From the NCBI RefSeq assembly GCF_005405345.1, contig NZ_BJDW01000012.1, forward strand, positions 27,744 through 91,743: DNA of 64,000 nt, in the 5' to 3' direction. This document shows, one piece after another, positions 63,541 to 64,000 of the stretch (position 1 is the first letter of the stretch; every line of letters starts with the position of its first letter). A program made the translations under genes and the position numbers. The stretch is from Enterococcus viikkiensis (GTDB lineage Bacteria; Bacillota; Bacilli; Lactobacillales; Enterococcaceae). The notes under the pieces are model-generated. The model ran no database searches. It was not told the DNA's origin and worked only from the letters and a program-made list of their open reading frames with translations.

Positions 63541-64000
63541 GGTAAGTTCGTATCGTCGAGTTGGTGTTATCGAAACTTTCATTCCATTTTTTTCAGAGAA
63601 TATCATATTTTGATAGAGTTTTCAGCCGTATCCTAAAGAAAATCATGCAAAATTTAAAAGAAAAAATAGTATCGAAAGAAACACCTATCCTAGGATTATG
63701 GAAATAATAAGTATGAAATTCTGAATAAATTTAACTATCGAAATTTGGTGGTACGCTTATCTTTCCTGATAATTTCAACAATAACTTATCACAATTGATT
63801 ACGGCAAAAGAAGCAAGTCAAACATTAGTGAAAAATAATGAGTATTTTATTAATATTTATAAAAGGCTTTCTTACAGGTTGAAATGAATAGATTACGTCT
63901 ATACAAGCAAAATATAATTCATACGCCGATTGTAAAATTAAGCTAGACAAATAAAAAAGTCATTTGTGCTACACTCAAGATAGTTCCCGCAAAAGAATTA
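63541..64000. other. AT-rich tail without recognisable genes
   Basis: No frame above about 40 codons has a ribosome site, and no known motif is seen. Probably decayed sequence behind the IS110 fragment. Confidence 0.5.

Overview
The window reads as a chromosomal segment of a low-GC Gram-positive bacterium of the Lactobacillales, most likely Enterococcus (possibly the casseliflavus/gallinarum or avium lineages, which cannot be settled from here). The basis is the gene content: many PTS operons with PRD regulators, GlpP-type glycerol control, a heterodimeric ABC exporter, luxS, adcA with a Zur-type box, an enterocin-A-type immunity gene, strong AGGAGG ribosome sites and simple intrinsic terminators.

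Left part (1-20 kb): a TraX-like gene cut by the window edge; ridA behind a leader peptide and terminator; a YeiH-type exporter with a divergent LysR regulator; a LemA/TPM-domain membrane pair; a MarR-controlled heterodimeric ABC exporter; a complete 2-aminoethylphosphonate uptake and breakdown operon (ATPase, permease, binding protein, phnW, phnX) whose permease carries an in-frame TAG; and a four-gene cell-surface cassette (glucosaminidase-CHAP hydrolase, signal peptidase I, bitopic membrane protein, coiled-coil protein).

Middle part (20-50 kb): a beta-glucoside (cellobiose-type) PTS operon with an exported histidine phosphatase; TetR/short-chain dehydrogenase pair; Zur-controlled adcA plus a 38-residue basic protein; a YibE/F pair; a GlpP-controlled glycerol-3-phosphate oxidation operon; the full L-ascorbate (ula) operon with its DeoR-type regulator; membrane and CapA-like proteins; a fructose-type PTS with its PRD regulator.

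Right part (50-64 kb): orphan bacteriocin immunity gene, aldo/keto reductase, LLM flavin enzyme, an AT-rich RES-domain gene, a cysteine synthase behind a cysteine-rich leader peptide and an apparently complete ribosome-controlled attenuator, a broken YrrT-like methyltransferase, luxS, a MarR / broken oxidoreductase / Old Yellow Enzyme group, and a mobilizable-element remnant (tyrosine integrase, DUF3173 protein, MobT-type relaxase, oriT-like sequence, Tn5801-like guaA att core) followed by an IS110-type transposase fragment.

The most interesting signals are regulatory: two leader-peptide attenuators (Cys codons before cysK; Thr/Ile codons before ridA), the first with mutually exclusive 1:2, 2:3 and 3:4 RNA pairings that can be drawn directly from the sequence. 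Coordinates of short sites were read by eye; no database search was run.
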